64,000 nucleotides of DNA from CAITNM01 sp037138055 (GCA_037138055.1 JBAXJB010000002.1:20895-84894), one strand, 5' to 3'. Numbered from the stretch's first letter, positions 51,559 through 61,672 are shown. The notes: a model not told the origin generated them from the sequence alone. Program-made: numbers and translations.

Positions 51559-52314
51559 CTACTCGTTAATAACAAGTGAATTTTGCGGGTGTTCAATGAG
51601 TTCAGGAATATCAGCAGCTTCTGCCGGGGGCAAAATATTCGCTTCTGTATGTGTGAATAAATATATACTCGGAGAAGCTATATCAAGCTTTTCGGCTAAT
51701 TTAGTTTTGAAAAAAACATCTTCATGCACATGTTTAGTGCCTTTATCAAAGGAAATCTTTTTAGTGTCTAGCTTTAATTTTTTAGCTTCTGCCATAGTAT
51801 TATTTTTAGAACCTTCAACCGCGTTATACGTAAGTGCTAGCTGAAAAGCCTTTTCAGGGCTTTGAAGAGATGCCGCCCATATCAGTTCAGCTTGCTCAAC
51901 TGACTTCTTACCAAACATCGATATTGGCACAATAAACACAGAGCAATTCATTTTTGGCAATGCTTTTTGAACATTCTGCAAATACATAAGGCTGCCAGCA
52001 TCGGTCATATCAGCAAACACAACAAGTTCGTTTCCTGAATGATGCTTAATACAAAACCCTGACCTTACAATTTTTTCTTTATTTTGAAAAATGTCTTTTT
52101 CCAAAGTTTTCTCAGTGCTTTTAAGATTCTCGTTAGCTGACTTGTTGAGAAGAGATACAAAAAAACGTGGATCCTTCTCAGCCAACGCCTCAATCGAATC
52201 CTCTAGGGTACTTAAATCACGACTATCTTTTGTGCAGACATACCAGCCAATACCAGCCGTCGCTACAAGATTTAAAACAGTCAAAATTGAAAGAATCTTA
52301 GGATTTATAAACAT
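51559..52314 (-). CDS. Membrane-anchored DsbA-like protein without the CxxC motif
   Basis: The 251-residue protein has an N-terminal membrane segment (ILTVLNLVATAGIGWYV), a charged linker (about 30-85) and a thioredoxin-fold part: VVFADMTDAGSLMYLQNV, SVFIVPISMFGKKSVEQAELI, ASLQSPEKAFQLALTY. In DsbA/Com1 proteins the first segment is F-D-Y-x-C-x-x-C, but here it reads FADMTDAG, so no redox cysteines remain (T104-G107). It may be a structural or chaperone-like derivative. This call depends on weak similarity. Confidence 0.5.
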   Translation of the reverse strand: MFINPKILSILTVLNLVATAGIGWYVCTKDSRDLSTLEDSIEALAEKDPRFFVSLLNKSANENLKSTEKTLEKDIFQNKEKIVRSGFCIKHHSGNELVVFADMTDAGSLMYLQNVQKALPKMNCSVFIVPISMFGKKSVEQAELIWAASLQSPEKAFQLALTYNAVEGSKNNTMAEAKKLKLDTKKISFDKGTKHVHEDVFFKTKLAEKLDIASPSIYLFTHTEANILPPAEAADIPELIEHPQNSLVINE

Positions 52315-52376
52315 ATAACGTTGAGTAAAAATTTCACAGACTCAGTCTAATCCATACTTTAATATTCAAGCAATGG

Positions 52377-53138
52377 CTAATCTTCACCTTTAATGGCATC
52401 AATTTTCTTTTGCGTTAACCCCAAAGCATGAGAAATCTGATCTCCGCTGCAATCTCCTTTATCTAAAAGACTTAGATAAGTCACTCTAAGGTCTTCTGTG
52501 ATTACGCATAATGAATTGATCATCATGATAATTTTAAATGACAGCTGATGACGCATTCCTTCAAGAATTTTTCCATATCCTTCAATTTCTTTGTAGGCTA
52601 AGGAAAGGTACGACAATAGTTGAAACTTTTCCTGCAGCTCTAATGCGCCACGTTGAATAAGGTCAACCGTATGAATTAAATCTATAACATCTAACTTAAG
52701 ACCTTTGTTAAGCATACCGTGCAAAATGCTAACGTACCCAGCAATATGCGATTCAAGATGACCAAGGGTATATAAAAAATTCTCAAACCCTGTGTCCTTG
52801 TCTTTCAACATCGCAGCAATTGTGTGTTTATCTTCATCGTTAAATTTTGCTGAAATATTCTTTTTTTTAAGCAATTCATCAATATCCAGCGCACTTAAGT
52901 GCTCTGCCAATTGTTTGCAGTTTTTTGAAAATGATCCGGTTATCAGCTCATACAATGCTTTGGTAATTTTACCTGCCTTTGGTAAATTTGTAATAGCCTC
53001 ATGAATAGGCTCCTGCATGGTTGCTGGCACACAACGCGCAATTTCTTCAATGCTTGGGTTGATGCGCTCAGGACCTGTTAGGGACTTGGCGAATCCAAAG
53101 CTGATATTTAGTAGAAATAATAAAAAAAGTACCCGCAT
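52377..53138 (-). CDS. Orphan secreted helical protein
   Basis: The 253-residue product has a signal peptide (VLFLLFLLNISFGFA) and an all-helical mature chain with LSALDIDELLKKKNI, YVSILHGMLNKGLKLDVID and LQEKFQLLSYLSLAYKEIEGYG. Three cysteines are present. No domain is recognised. It lies in the run of five secreted or anchored proteins on this strand. Confidence 0.55.
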   Translation of the reverse strand: MRVLFLLFLLNISFGFAKSLTGPERINPSIEEIARCVPATMQEPIHEAITNLPKAGKITKALYELITGSFSKNCKQLAEHLSALDIDELLKKKNISAKFNDEDKHTIAAMLKDKDTGFENFLYTLGHLESHIAGYVSILHGMLNKGLKLDVIDLIHTVDLIQRGALELQEKFQLLSYLSLAYKEIEGYGKILEGMRHQLSFKIIMMINSLCVITEDLRVTYLSLLDKGDCSGDQISHALGLTQKKIDAIKGED

Positions 53139-53204
53139 TTAACTTGAGTTTACAATTACGCCCATTGTAACTATTCACCTGTTTGCCTTAATATCAGGTT
53201 AATT

Positions 53205-54275
53205 TTAGAACCCTATTCTTTTAGCGCCGTAAAATTTCATCCAATCGAACGGATTAAGCGGATTAGAGGTCCACCTAGGACGACTTATAGATTTTTCAGC
53301 AACATTACTTACGGCTACTGTTGCTGGCTCCTCATCTTCTGCTGTCTCTGAAACTTCATCAATAACCGGCGCCAATATAAATGTTTGATTTGTATTGCTA
53401 AATTGTACTCTTCTTACATTCTCTCTAGGCTCAACGCCTGAAATAATAACATTTTCGTTTCCTATATTTCGAACAGGTGCAACAACTATTTGCCGCTTTT
53501 TTACTGGCTCTTTTAAATCGCCATAATAATAGTAAGTAAAACGCCCATCTGGCATCTCTTGTACTGTATATGGTGGATACGATTGAAACATAACATGTCC
53601 ACAATCAAACAGTGTTTTAGTAAATTCAATACATGATAATTCTACGCTCAAGCAAACTGGTCTGCCATTTTCTTTGTGCACTAAAAATAATTCTTTCGTG
53701 CTGTATGTGTGGCTGGAATATTGTATATGACCGTATTGATTAGTATAAGCCCTTGAAAGATTTATAATCTCTTGATTTTTTGATCTAAACTGTATTCCAT
53801 CTAGTTTGTGCCAAACTGTGCAGCACTCAACATCATTTATGGTTAGGTTCATCACTGAAATTTCTGCTTCCCAATTACTATTGTCTGCCAAAACTTTCCC
53901 GTCTTGTTTTGTTTTTTGATAAAGCTCTGATTCACACAATCTGCGCAGAAAATCTGCTCGACTTAGTGGCATTCTCAAATCTATAGCGTGATACTCGTTA
54001 CCATTTCTTTTTTCTATAAAGAATTCCTGTGTTAGTGATTGCACAACGACCCCGTCTCTCTCCAGAGTAATATCATGTGCTGTGTGTCTAATAACAGAAC
54101 CATCTTTTAAGATAAAAGCGTCTTCCCAGTTGCTAATGTCTTTCCAGTAAGATCTGGCAAAACCGCGAGCGTACTTTTCTTCAAAAAAGTGGCTGCTTAC
54201 AGCAGGATCAACTGACGGCATTAGCAAAATGCTACCAACAACTAATTTTATAAAAAATGCAAAATAATCTTTCAT
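53205..54275 (-). CDS. Orphan secreted protein
   Basis: The 356-residue product has a signal-like segment (FAFFIKLVVGSILLMPS) and a large beta-rich domain (WEDAFILKDGSVIRHTAHDI, EISVMNLTINDVECCTVWHK, FTYYYYGDLKEPVKKRQIVV), then a disordered acidic tail (VIDEVSETAEDEEPATVAVS) and a C-terminal WTSNPLNPFDWMKFYGAKR. Function is unknown. It is divergent from proS. Confidence 0.55.
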   Translation of the reverse strand: MKDYFAFFIKLVVGSILLMPSVDPAVSSHFFEEKYARGFARSYWKDISNWEDAFILKDGSVIRHTAHDITLERDGVVVQSLTQEFFIEKRNGNEYHAIDLRMPLSRADFLRRLCESELYQKTKQDGKVLADNSNWEAEISVMNLTINDVECCTVWHKLDGIQFRSKNQEIINLSRAYTNQYGHIQYSSHTYSTKELFLVHKENGRPVCLSVELSCIEFTKTLFDCGHVMFQSYPPYTVQEMPDGRFTYYYYGDLKEPVKKRQIVVAPVRNIGNENVIISGVEPRENVRRVQFSNTNQTFILAPVIDEVSETAEDEEPATVAVSNVAEKSISRPRWTSNPLNPFDWMKFYGAKRIGF

Positions 54276-54421
54276 TATATCTTGTGTGTAATTATTTAAA
54301 GTAACCTTTGTACTTTAATTTCTTGAAAAAATCAATTGGGTTTTAAAACGAGTATCAAAATTACAATCTCGACAAACCATAGAAAAATGCCCTAAAACGT
54401 AAGGATACAAGGAGAATTTTT

Positions 54422-55705
54422 ATGCGTTTAAGTCAATATTTTTTACCTACCCTGAAAGAGAATCCAGCAGAGGCTCAAATAACCTCACACCGCCTTATGC
54501 TGCGTGCTGGTTTTATTAATCAAACAACTTCAGGCATTTACACATGGTTACCCATGGGGGAACGTGTACTTAAACGTATTGATCAAATTGTAGCTGAAGA
54601 ACAAGACCGTATTGGCTGTCACCGCATTACCATGCCCACTGTTCAGCCAGCGCACTTATGGCAAGAAAGTGGTCGTTATGAAGATTACGGCAAAGAAATG
54701 CTTCGTATTAAAGACAGGCACGACCGTGAAATGCTTTACGGCCCAACCCATGAAGAAGTCGTCACTGACTTGGTGCGCCAATATGTAAATAGTTATCGTC
54801 AGTTGCCTTTGTGTTTGTATCAAATTCATTGGAAATTCCGCGATGAAATTCGCCCACGTTTCGGTGTAATGCGCGGCCGTGAATTCTATATGAAAGATGC
54901 CTATTCATTTGATATTGATATGGAAAGCGCACGTACAGCCTATGAAAAAATGTACAATGCCTACCTTCGTACATTTGCACGCATGGGGCTTAAAGCAGTG
55001 CCAATGCGCGCTGATAGCGGTGCTATTGGTGGCGACCTCAGTCATGAATTTCATGTAGTAGCCGATACTGGTGAAAGCGCTATCTATTACGACAAAGCTT
55101 TTGAAAACCTTACAGAGGCAGACTATTCCATGGAAAAACTTGGGAAGCTTTATGCCGTAAGTGACGAAAAACATGATCCGGCCACCTGCCCTATAAGCGG
55201 TGACCAGCTAGTTTCTCGCCGTGGCATTGAAGTCGGTCATATTTTCTACTTTGGTACAAAATATTCAAAATCAATGAATCTAAAAGTTGCAGGACCTGAC
55301 GGCAAACCCATTTACCCTGAAATGGGGTCATACGGTATTGGCGTATCAAGGCTTGTTGCAGCCATTATAGAATCAAGCCACGATGAACACGGCATTATCT
55401 GGCCAGAAGAAGTTGCACCATTCCGTATTGGTCTTATTGATGCTAAAAACGATGCGCAAACACAAGCTATTAGCGAACAACTTCATGAACGGTTAACGAA
55501 TGCTGGCATTAGCGTTTTGTACGATGACAGAAGTGAACGCGCTGGCGTTAAATTTTCTGATATGGATTTAATAGGTTTGCCATGGCACGTTATTGTTGGT
55601 GGAAAAACACTGACAGCGGGAACAGTTGAAGTAAAAAATCGCCGCACCGGTGCACGGGAAGATTTGACTATTGATGTATTAATGAATAAGTTTTTGGGTA
55701 GCTAA
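54422..55705 (+). CDS. proS: Prolyl-tRNA synthetase, short type without the editing insertion
   Basis: The 427-residue class II synthetase has MLRAGFINQTTSGIYTWLPM, RDEIRPRFGVMRGREFYMKDAYSFD (motif 2), and the C-terminal MGSYGIGVSRLVAAI (motif 3) and anticodon-binding domain with YDDRSERAGVKFSDMD. At 427 residues it lacks the INS editing domain of the bacterial 570-residue enzyme, as is normal in alphaproteobacteria. GGAG precedes the ATG at 54422. Confidence 0.97.
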   Translation: MRLSQYFLPTLKENPAEAQITSHRLMLRAGFINQTTSGIYTWLPMGERVLKRIDQIVAEEQDRIGCHRITMPTVQPAHLWQESGRYEDYGKEMLRIKDRHDREMLYGPTHEEVVTDLVRQYVNSYRQLPLCLYQIHWKFRDEIRPRFGVMRGREFYMKDAYSFDIDMESARTAYEKMYNAYLRTFARMGLKAVPMRADSGAIGGDLSHEFHVVADTGESAIYYDKAFENLTEADYSMEKLGKLYAVSDEKHDPATCPISGDQLVSRRGIEVGHIFYFGTKYSKSMNLKVAGPDGKPIYPEMGSYGIGVSRLVAAIIESSHDEHGIIWPEEVAPFRIGLIDAKNDAQTQAISEQLHERLTNAGISVLYDDRSERAGVKFSDMDLIGLPWHVIVGGKTLTAGTVEVKNRRTGAREDLTIDVLMNKFLGS

Positions 55706-55806
55706 ATCCACGAACTTAAGCTCTTCTTTTGTTGCTTAATCCGTAGCGCTAGTTGATTCTTTGTGCTAGATTAAGCACATGTGCGTGTAGACAGTCTGAG
55801 GAAATT

Positions 55807-57642
55807 TTGCAGAATAATTTTAAAAATTTTGGTGTTTTCGCAATCATATTTGCGTCTATTTTCATATTCGCACAAATGTTTAATGGTAGTCAGTCGTCAC
55901 ACCATTCTACGCAAATTCCTTTCTCTGATTTTTTAAATTCAGTTAAGGCCGATAAAATCAGTGATGTAACCATCAATGGGAACGACATCATATTAAAAGC
56001 GAAAGATGGCAACGTCTACACTACCTATGCGCCTGATGGCACATCTCTAGTGCCAATTCTTAGCGATAAAAATATAACCTTTAAAGCTGCACCGCCTGAG
56101 TCTCCACACTGGTTGATGCAGGCCTTATTTTCTTGGTTCCCATTTCTATTGTTCATTGTTTACATGTTGTACGCCGTAAAAAATATGCAAGGTGGCGGAA
56201 AAGCCATGGGTTTTGGCCGATCTAAAGCAAAATTAATGAACGAACAACAAAGCAAAATAACCTTTGCCGACGTTGCGGGCATTGATGAAGCAAAGGCTGA
56301 ATTAGAAGAAATTGTTGACTATTTAAAGGAACCTCAAAAATTTCAAAAGCTTGGGGGCAAGTTGCCCAAAGGTGTTTTATTAGTAGGCCCTCCTGGAACG
56401 GGTAAAACTCTATTAGCAAAAGCCATTGCTGGTGAAGCTGGCGTGCCATTCTTTTCTATATCAGGCTCTGACTTTGTGGAAATGTTCGTGGGCGTGGGTG
56501 CAAGCCGTGTACGTGACATGTTCGAACAAGCTAAGAAAAACTCACCATGCATTGTTTTCATTGATGAAATAGATGCAGTAGGACGCCATCGTGGGGCTGG
56601 CCTTGGTGGTGGAAATGATGAACGCGAACAAACCCTCAACCAATTACTTGTTGAAATGGATGGTTTTGAAGAAAATCAAAGCGTAATTATTGTAGCCGCT
56701 ACAAATCGCCCAGACATATTAGATCCTGCTCTTTTACGCCCAGGTCGTTTCGACCGTCGTGTTGATGTATCAAACCCAGACCTTAAGGGTAGAGAGCAAA
56801 TTTTATTGGTACACATTAAAAAAGTACCTCTAGCTAGCGATGTTGACATAAAAGTTATTGCCCGTGGCACGCCTGGGTTTTCGGGTGCTGACTTAGCTAA
56901 TTTAGTCAATGAATCAGCGTTAATGGCTGCACGCCATAATAAACTTGCTGTCGGCATGAATGAATTTGAACAAGCCAAAGACAAAATTCTAATGGGCACT
57001 GAACGTAAATCATTAGCAATGAGCAAAGATGAAGTAAAAACAACAGCCTATCACGAAGCTGGTCACGCTCTTATCTCTCATTTTTCAGATGTAGCTGACC
57101 CTATTCACAAGGCAACTATTATCCCCCGTGGACGTTCCCTAGGTTTGGTAATGAGTTTGCCTGAACGTGACACTGTGTCTCAATCAAGAGAAAAGCTAAT
57201 AAGTCATCTTAAAATGAGTATGGGTGGACGCATAGCTGAAGAACTTATTTTTGGCGAAGATAAAGTAACAACAGGTGCGTCATCTGACATTCAAGCAGCT
57301 ACAAGCATTGCAAGGCGCATGATTGTAGAATGGGGATTCAGTGATAAGCTTGGGTTTCAAAATTTCTCTTCCTCAAATGACAGAGAATTCACCAAACCGT
57401 ATTCAGAAAAAACTGAAGAACTTATTGATTCTGAGGTCAAAATACTGCTTGAGACTTGTTATAAGGAAAGCCAGGCATTACTTAAAAAACACATTAAGAA
57501 GTTACACTTATTGGCAGAAGCATTGCTTGAACATGAAACCCTAACTGGTGATGAAATTAAAGCATTGCTTGATGGCGGCGTAATAGATATACAAGCACGC
57601 ACCAAAAAAGCACGCATTCGTTCAACGGTACCATCGGTATAA
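55807..57642 (+). CDS. ftsH: ATP-dependent zinc metalloprotease FtsH
   Basis: I place the start at TTG 55807, which has GAGGA at 5-6 nt and gives 611 residues with the expected short N-terminus (two membrane segments at about 8-25 and 105-125). It has Walker A GPPGTGKT (194-201), Walker B IVFIDEIDAVG, the second region of homology NRPDILDPALLRPGRFDR and the zinc site HEAGH (about 417). FtsH degrades membrane and regulatory proteins. The upstream extension in the same frame has no support. dnaG begins directly at its stop. Confidence 0.96.
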   Translation: MQNNFKNFGVFAIIFASIFIFAQMFNGSQSSHHSTQIPFSDFLNSVKADKISDVTINGNDIILKAKDGNVYTTYAPDGTSLVPILSDKNITFKAAPPESPHWLMQALFSWFPFLLFIVYMLYAVKNMQGGGKAMGFGRSKAKLMNEQQSKITFADVAGIDEAKAELEEIVDYLKEPQKFQKLGGKLPKGVLLVGPPGTGKTLLAKAIAGEAGVPFFSISGSDFVEMFVGVGASRVRDMFEQAKKNSPCIVFIDEIDAVGRHRGAGLGGGNDEREQTLNQLLVEMDGFEENQSVIIVAATNRPDILDPALLRPGRFDRRVDVSNPDLKGREQILLVHIKKVPLASDVDIKVIARGTPGFSGADLANLVNESALMAARHNKLAVGMNEFEQAKDKILMGTERKSLAMSKDEVKTTAYHEAGHALISHFSDVADPIHKATIIPRGRSLGLVMSLPERDTVSQSREKLISHLKMSMGGRIAEELIFGEDKVTTGASSDIQAATSIARRMIVEWGFSDKLGFQNFSSSNDREFTKPYSEKTEELIDSEVKILLETCYKESQALLKKHIKKLHLLAEALLEHETLTGDEIKALLDGGVIDIQARTKKARIRSTVPSV

Positions 57643-59361
57643 ATGGCTAACCATGAACTTACACCCTTCCTTGATGAGATCCGAAACCGCATAAAGCTAT
57701 CGGATCTTATTGGTCGTACTACGAAAATTTTCAAAAAAGGCAGAACCGTTAAGGCCTTGTGCCCCTTTCATAATGAAAAAACCCCGTCCTTTAGCATTGA
57801 TGATGATCGCGGTCTTTACCATTGCTTTGGCTGTGGTGTTAGTGGAGATCATTTTAATTTTATTCAAGAAAACCAAAATTTAAATTTCATTGAAAGCATT
57901 CAACTTTTAGCAGATGAACTTGGCATTAAGCTTCCGGAAAAAGCGCACATTCAAGCAGCCCCTAAAAACGATGACCTGTTTGGTGTTCTAGAAGCTGCTT
58001 GCGCCTGGTACCAAGAGCAACTGCAGCGCAACTTGGGCGAAAGTGCACGAACCTACTTAAGTAACAGGCAAGTCACCCAGACAAGCATTGAATTGTTTCG
58101 TCTTGGCTATGCCCCAAACCAAGGGTTGTTAGCCTATTTAAAAAGCAAAGGCTTTAGTCCTGAAAGCATTAATTCTGCAGGACTCTCCTTAAAAGCGGAT
58201 GATGGTCGTTTTTACGATCGTTTTCGCAATCGACTGATTTTTCCTATTATCAATACCAGGAATCAGGTTATTGCTTTCGGTGGACGCATTCTAGACAAAG
58301 GTGAACCAAAGTACCTTAACTCCCCTGAAACACCAGTTTTTCAAAAACGCTATGTATTATATGGCTTGCCCCAAGCAAGGAAACACCTGCGCGGTAAAGC
58401 TATAGTGGTTGAAGGCTACATGGACGTTATCCGCCTGCACCAAGAAGGGTTACCTTTTGCTGTTGCGCCACTAGGAACTGCTTTGGGAGTAGAGCATTTG
58501 CAGCAATTATGGCGCCACACCCCCTGCCCGATTATTGCTTTCGATGGTGACACCGCTGGTGAAAAAGCTGCGTTTAGCACAATTGACAAAATCCTTCCTT
58601 TTTTAAATGCAACCCAAAGCCTTAAGTTTTTGTTTTTGCCAAAAGGCGAAGATCCTGATTCATATGTTAAAAATTCAGGACGTGCTGCTTTTGAAAGGCT
58701 ATTCAATTCTACTCAGCCAATCTACACGCTTCTGTGGCACAACATTACAAAGAATTTTTCTTTGACAAACTTAACTCCAGAGGAATTCTTACAGATTAAG
58801 GGTCTTTTGAAAGACTATTTAAAGCGCCTTGAAAACACAGACCTACGCCAAGCCTACCTTAGACAGTTTGATATGCTGCTTCATGGCATTGAAAGTCAAA
58901 AAGCCACACCATATAAAAAGAAGCAAATTGCTTTGCCACAACAAACAAATATCACATTTGAAAAAATTTTACTGGTAACTCTGGTTCATCATCCCTATCT
59001 ATGGGAAGAGGTAGGCGAATTATTAATGGGTATAAACTTTAAAGACCCTGAATTAGAAACGCATAGACAACACTTGATTGAATATTTTGCACGAGACTTC
59101 CATAATAAAGATATTCAAGAAATGTTACCGGTTGAATTAGTGCATTTGCAGAATTTTGACGATGAACGTTTCTATAGTCGTGTACCCTTTGCAAAAATCG
59201 GCTATGATCAAAAAATGACAAAAAGCGGATGGATTGAGGCATACAATAAATTGCACAACCAACAGTTTTTAAAAAATGACCAAATACAAAGTGCAGAACA
59301 CTTAAAGAATGATTTTAATATAGAAAATTGGCAGCGCTTAAAAGCGACAAAAGAACAATAA
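57643..59361 (+). CDS. dnaG: DNA primase DnaG
   Basis: The 572-residue protein has the N-terminal zinc finger with C40, H43, C61, C64 (CPFHNEKTPSF, YHCFGCG), the TOPRIM core (VVEGYMDVIRLHQEG, IIAFDGDTAGEKAA) and a C-terminal helicase-binding region, which is short here. It makes RNA primers. The ATG follows the ftsH stop directly. Confidence 0.97.
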   Translation: MANHELTPFLDEIRNRIKLSDLIGRTTKIFKKGRTVKALCPFHNEKTPSFSIDDDRGLYHCFGCGVSGDHFNFIQENQNLNFIESIQLLADELGIKLPEKAHIQAAPKNDDLFGVLEAACAWYQEQLQRNLGESARTYLSNRQVTQTSIELFRLGYAPNQGLLAYLKSKGFSPESINSAGLSLKADDGRFYDRFRNRLIFPIINTRNQVIAFGGRILDKGEPKYLNSPETPVFQKRYVLYGLPQARKHLRGKAIVVEGYMDVIRLHQEGLPFAVAPLGTALGVEHLQQLWRHTPCPIIAFDGDTAGEKAAFSTIDKILPFLNATQSLKFLFLPKGEDPDSYVKNSGRAAFERLFNSTQPIYTLLWHNITKNFSLTNLTPEEFLQIKGLLKDYLKRLENTDLRQAYLRQFDMLLHGIESQKATPYKKKQIALPQQTNITFEKILLVTLVHHPYLWEEVGELLMGINFKDPELETHRQHLIEYFARDFHNKDIQEMLPVELVHLQNFDDERFYSRVPFAKIGYDQKMTKSGWIEAYNKLHNQQFLKNDQIQSAEHLKNDFNIENWQRLKATKEQ

Positions 59362-59385
59362 GTAGACAAGGAATTAGGGAAAAAA

Positions 59386-61242
59386 ATGGCAAAAGCATTA
59401 AAAAAAGAAATCTCTGCGGATATCGATCAAGACGGAGAAATTCCACTTATTGAATTAGGAAAAACAAACCCTTCCCTTAGAAAATTAATTCACCGCGGAA
59501 AAGAACGTGGTTACATCACTTATGATGAGCTGAACGAAGCTCTTCCTCAAGCGCAGTTAAGCTCTGAGCAAATTGATGAAGCCATGACAACCTTAGCGGA
59601 CATGGGCATAAGCGTTGTTGATTCTGATGAAGTTGAAGAGGCACCTCTTTCAGGTGAACTACAACATGACCTTTCTGCTTTTAAATTTGATGAGCAGGCC
59701 GAAGAAGAAGAAGAAGATATTTCGGGCCGAACAGACGATCCAGTACGTATGTACCTTCGTGAAATGGGTAACGTTGAGTTATTGTCACGTGAAGGCGAAA
59801 TTGCCATTGCTCAGCGTATTGAAAGTGGAAAAATTACTCTAATTGGTAGCTTATGCGAAAGCCCAATTACCTATAACACAATCGCTAGCTGGCAAGAAAA
59901 ACTTGCAAACGCGCAAATGTTAGTACGCGATATTATTACATTTGATAGTAACGCAGCTTATGAAGACACCGTTGAAGATTTTGAAGAAGAAGTTGAAAGT
60001 GAAGAGCCAGAAGTTAAGGTTCCAGAAGTTGATGACGCAACAAGGACAAGACTTCTAGAGCAATTGAAAAACTTTTTGATCTCGCAAGACCTCTACATTA
60101 AGGCTTTGGCTAAAAAAGAAAAAGCAAAAGACTTAGCAGATATTCGTGAAAAGCTTATTTTAGCTTTTGAAGATATTCGTATGAACCCAGCACGAGTAGA
60201 AGACCTTCTTATTCTACATGCTAATACCATTCGCCCAATAAATGTACTGGAGCGCGATATTATCGGTTTTGCTGAAGCATCTGGCGTTAAACGCGAGGAA
60301 TATCTAAAGGAATACAATGGTGCAGTCATTAATGCTGACTGGATTGCCAAAATTTCTAAGAATACCAAAAAGGGTTGGAAAGAATTCTGCGAAAATCATA
60401 TTGGCAAAATTGAATCTCTTATTAAATTAATGGCCGATACTGAAAAAACCGCTAGTCTCCCTCATGCACGCTTCAAGGAAATTGTAAGCTGTATTCAAAA
60501 AGGCGAGCGTGAAACCACCCGTGCAAAAAAAGAAATGATCGAAGCAAACCTTCGTTTGGTTATTTCTATTGCTAAAAAATACACTAACCGCGGTTTACAG
60601 TTCTTAGACCTCATTCAAGAAGGCAACATTGGCCTAATGAAAGCTGTTGATAAGTTCGAATACCGCCGTGGCTACAAATTTTCAACTTATGCTACATGGT
60701 GGATTCGCCAGGCAATTACGCGTTCTATAGCAGACCAAGCAAGAACAATTCGTATTCCTGTGCACATGATTGAAACCATCAATAAATTGGTTAGAACTTC
60801 AAGACAAATGATGCATGAAATTGGTCGTGAGCCTACTCCTGAAGAACTTGCAGCCAAACTAATGATGCCACTTGATAAAGTGCGTAAAGTTATGAAAATT
60901 GCTAAAGAGCCAATCTCCCTTGAAACACCAATCGGTGACGAGGAAGATTCACACTTAGGTGACTTCATTGAAGACAAAAATGCAATGCAGCCAATTGATT
61001 CTGCTATTAACGCAAATTTGAAGGAAACAACCACGCGAATTTTGGCATCTCTAACACCACGTGAAGAACGCGTTCTACGTATGCGTTTTGGTATAGGAAT
61101 GAACAGTGACCACACCTTAGAAGAAGTTGGCCAGCAGTTTGCCGTAACCCGTGAGCGTATTCGCCAAATTGAAGCGAAAGCATTGCGTAAGCTAAAGCAC
61201 CCAAGCCGTTCACGTAAATTGCGTAGTTTCTTAGATACATAA
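59386..61242 (+). CDS. rpoD: RNA polymerase sigma factor RpoD
   Basis: The 618-residue primary sigma factor has region 1.1 near the N-terminus, an acidic insert (about 90-230), region 2 (NLRLVISIAKKYTNRGLQF, FEYRRGYKFSTYATWWIRQA), region 3 and region 4 with the -35 recognition helix (EVGQQFAVTRERIRQIEAKA). It follows dnaG with a 24-nt gap, the usual macromolecular-synthesis order, with ftsH instead of rpsU upstream. A strong terminator follows. Confidence 0.98.
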   Translation: MAKALKKEISADIDQDGEIPLIELGKTNPSLRKLIHRGKERGYITYDELNEALPQAQLSSEQIDEAMTTLADMGISVVDSDEVEEAPLSGELQHDLSAFKFDEQAEEEEEDISGRTDDPVRMYLREMGNVELLSREGEIAIAQRIESGKITLIGSLCESPITYNTIASWQEKLANAQMLVRDIITFDSNAAYEDTVEDFEEEVESEEPEVKVPEVDDATRTRLLEQLKNFLISQDLYIKALAKKEKAKDLADIREKLILAFEDIRMNPARVEDLLILHANTIRPINVLERDIIGFAEASGVKREEYLKEYNGAVINADWIAKISKNTKKGWKEFCENHIGKIESLIKLMADTEKTASLPHARFKEIVSCIQKGERETTRAKKEMIEANLRLVISIAKKYTNRGLQFLDLIQEGNIGLMKAVDKFEYRRGYKFSTYATWWIRQAITRSIADQARTIRIPVHMIETINKLVRTSRQMMHEIGREPTPEELAAKLMMPLDKVRKVMKIAKEPISLETPIGDEEDSHLGDFIEDKNAMQPIDSAINANLKETTTRILASLTPREERVLRMRFGIGMNSDHTLEEVGQQFAVTRERIRQIEAKALRKLKHPSRSRKLRSFLDT

Positions 61243-61268
61243 AAACAACGACATGGTTTTTATTACCA

Positions 61269-61300
61269 ATGCCCTGCTACTTATTAGCAGGGCATTTTTT
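61269..61300 (+). terminator. Intrinsic terminator after rpoD
   Basis: An 11-bp perfect stem ATGCCCTGCTA / TAGCAGGGCAT around CTTAT is followed by TTTTTT. Confidence 0.93.
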
Positions 61301-61350
61301 AATAAGTTATGGTTCTTATCCCGTATTGAGAAAATCTTTTTGTGATCTAA

Positions 61351-61381
61351 AATAAAAAAAGAGAGACCGAAGCCTCTCTTT
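61351..61381 (-). terminator. Intrinsic terminator of rpsU
   Basis: On the minus strand AAAGAGAG pairs with CTCTCTTT around an 8-nt loop and is followed by a run of T. It ends transcription of rpsU. Confidence 0.8.
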
Positions 61382-61403
61382 AAATTTTTAGTAACGCAAG
61401 TGC

Positions 61404-61607
61404 TTAATAGCCATCACGGTCCATACGCTTTCGCATTAATTTGCGGTAGCGTCGCATAGCTTCGGACTGCTCGCGTACTCGACGTTCTGAAGGTTTTTCA
61501 AAATGCCTACGCATCTTCATTTCACGATACACGCCTTCGCGTTGCATCTTCTTCTTTAACGCCCGCAGCGCTTGTTCAATATTGTTATCGCGGACTTGGA
61601 CTTCCAT
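61404..61607 (-). CDS. rpsU: 30S ribosomal protein bS21
   Basis: The 67-residue basic protein begins MEVQVRDNNIEQALRALKKK and contains RRHFEKPSERRVREQSEAMR, diagnostic of bS21, involved in initiation. In many bacteria rpsU is upstream of dnaG; here it is downstream and convergent with rpoD, with its own terminator. Confidence 0.96.
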   Translation of the reverse strand: MEVQVRDNNIEQALRALKKKMQREGVYREMKMRRHFEKPSERRVREQSEAMRRYRKLMRKRMDRDGY

Positions 61608-61672
61608 GATTTAATCACCTGCCTCTCGAACTATAATTATTATCACGGTTTTAAAGGGATTTCAATACCCAT

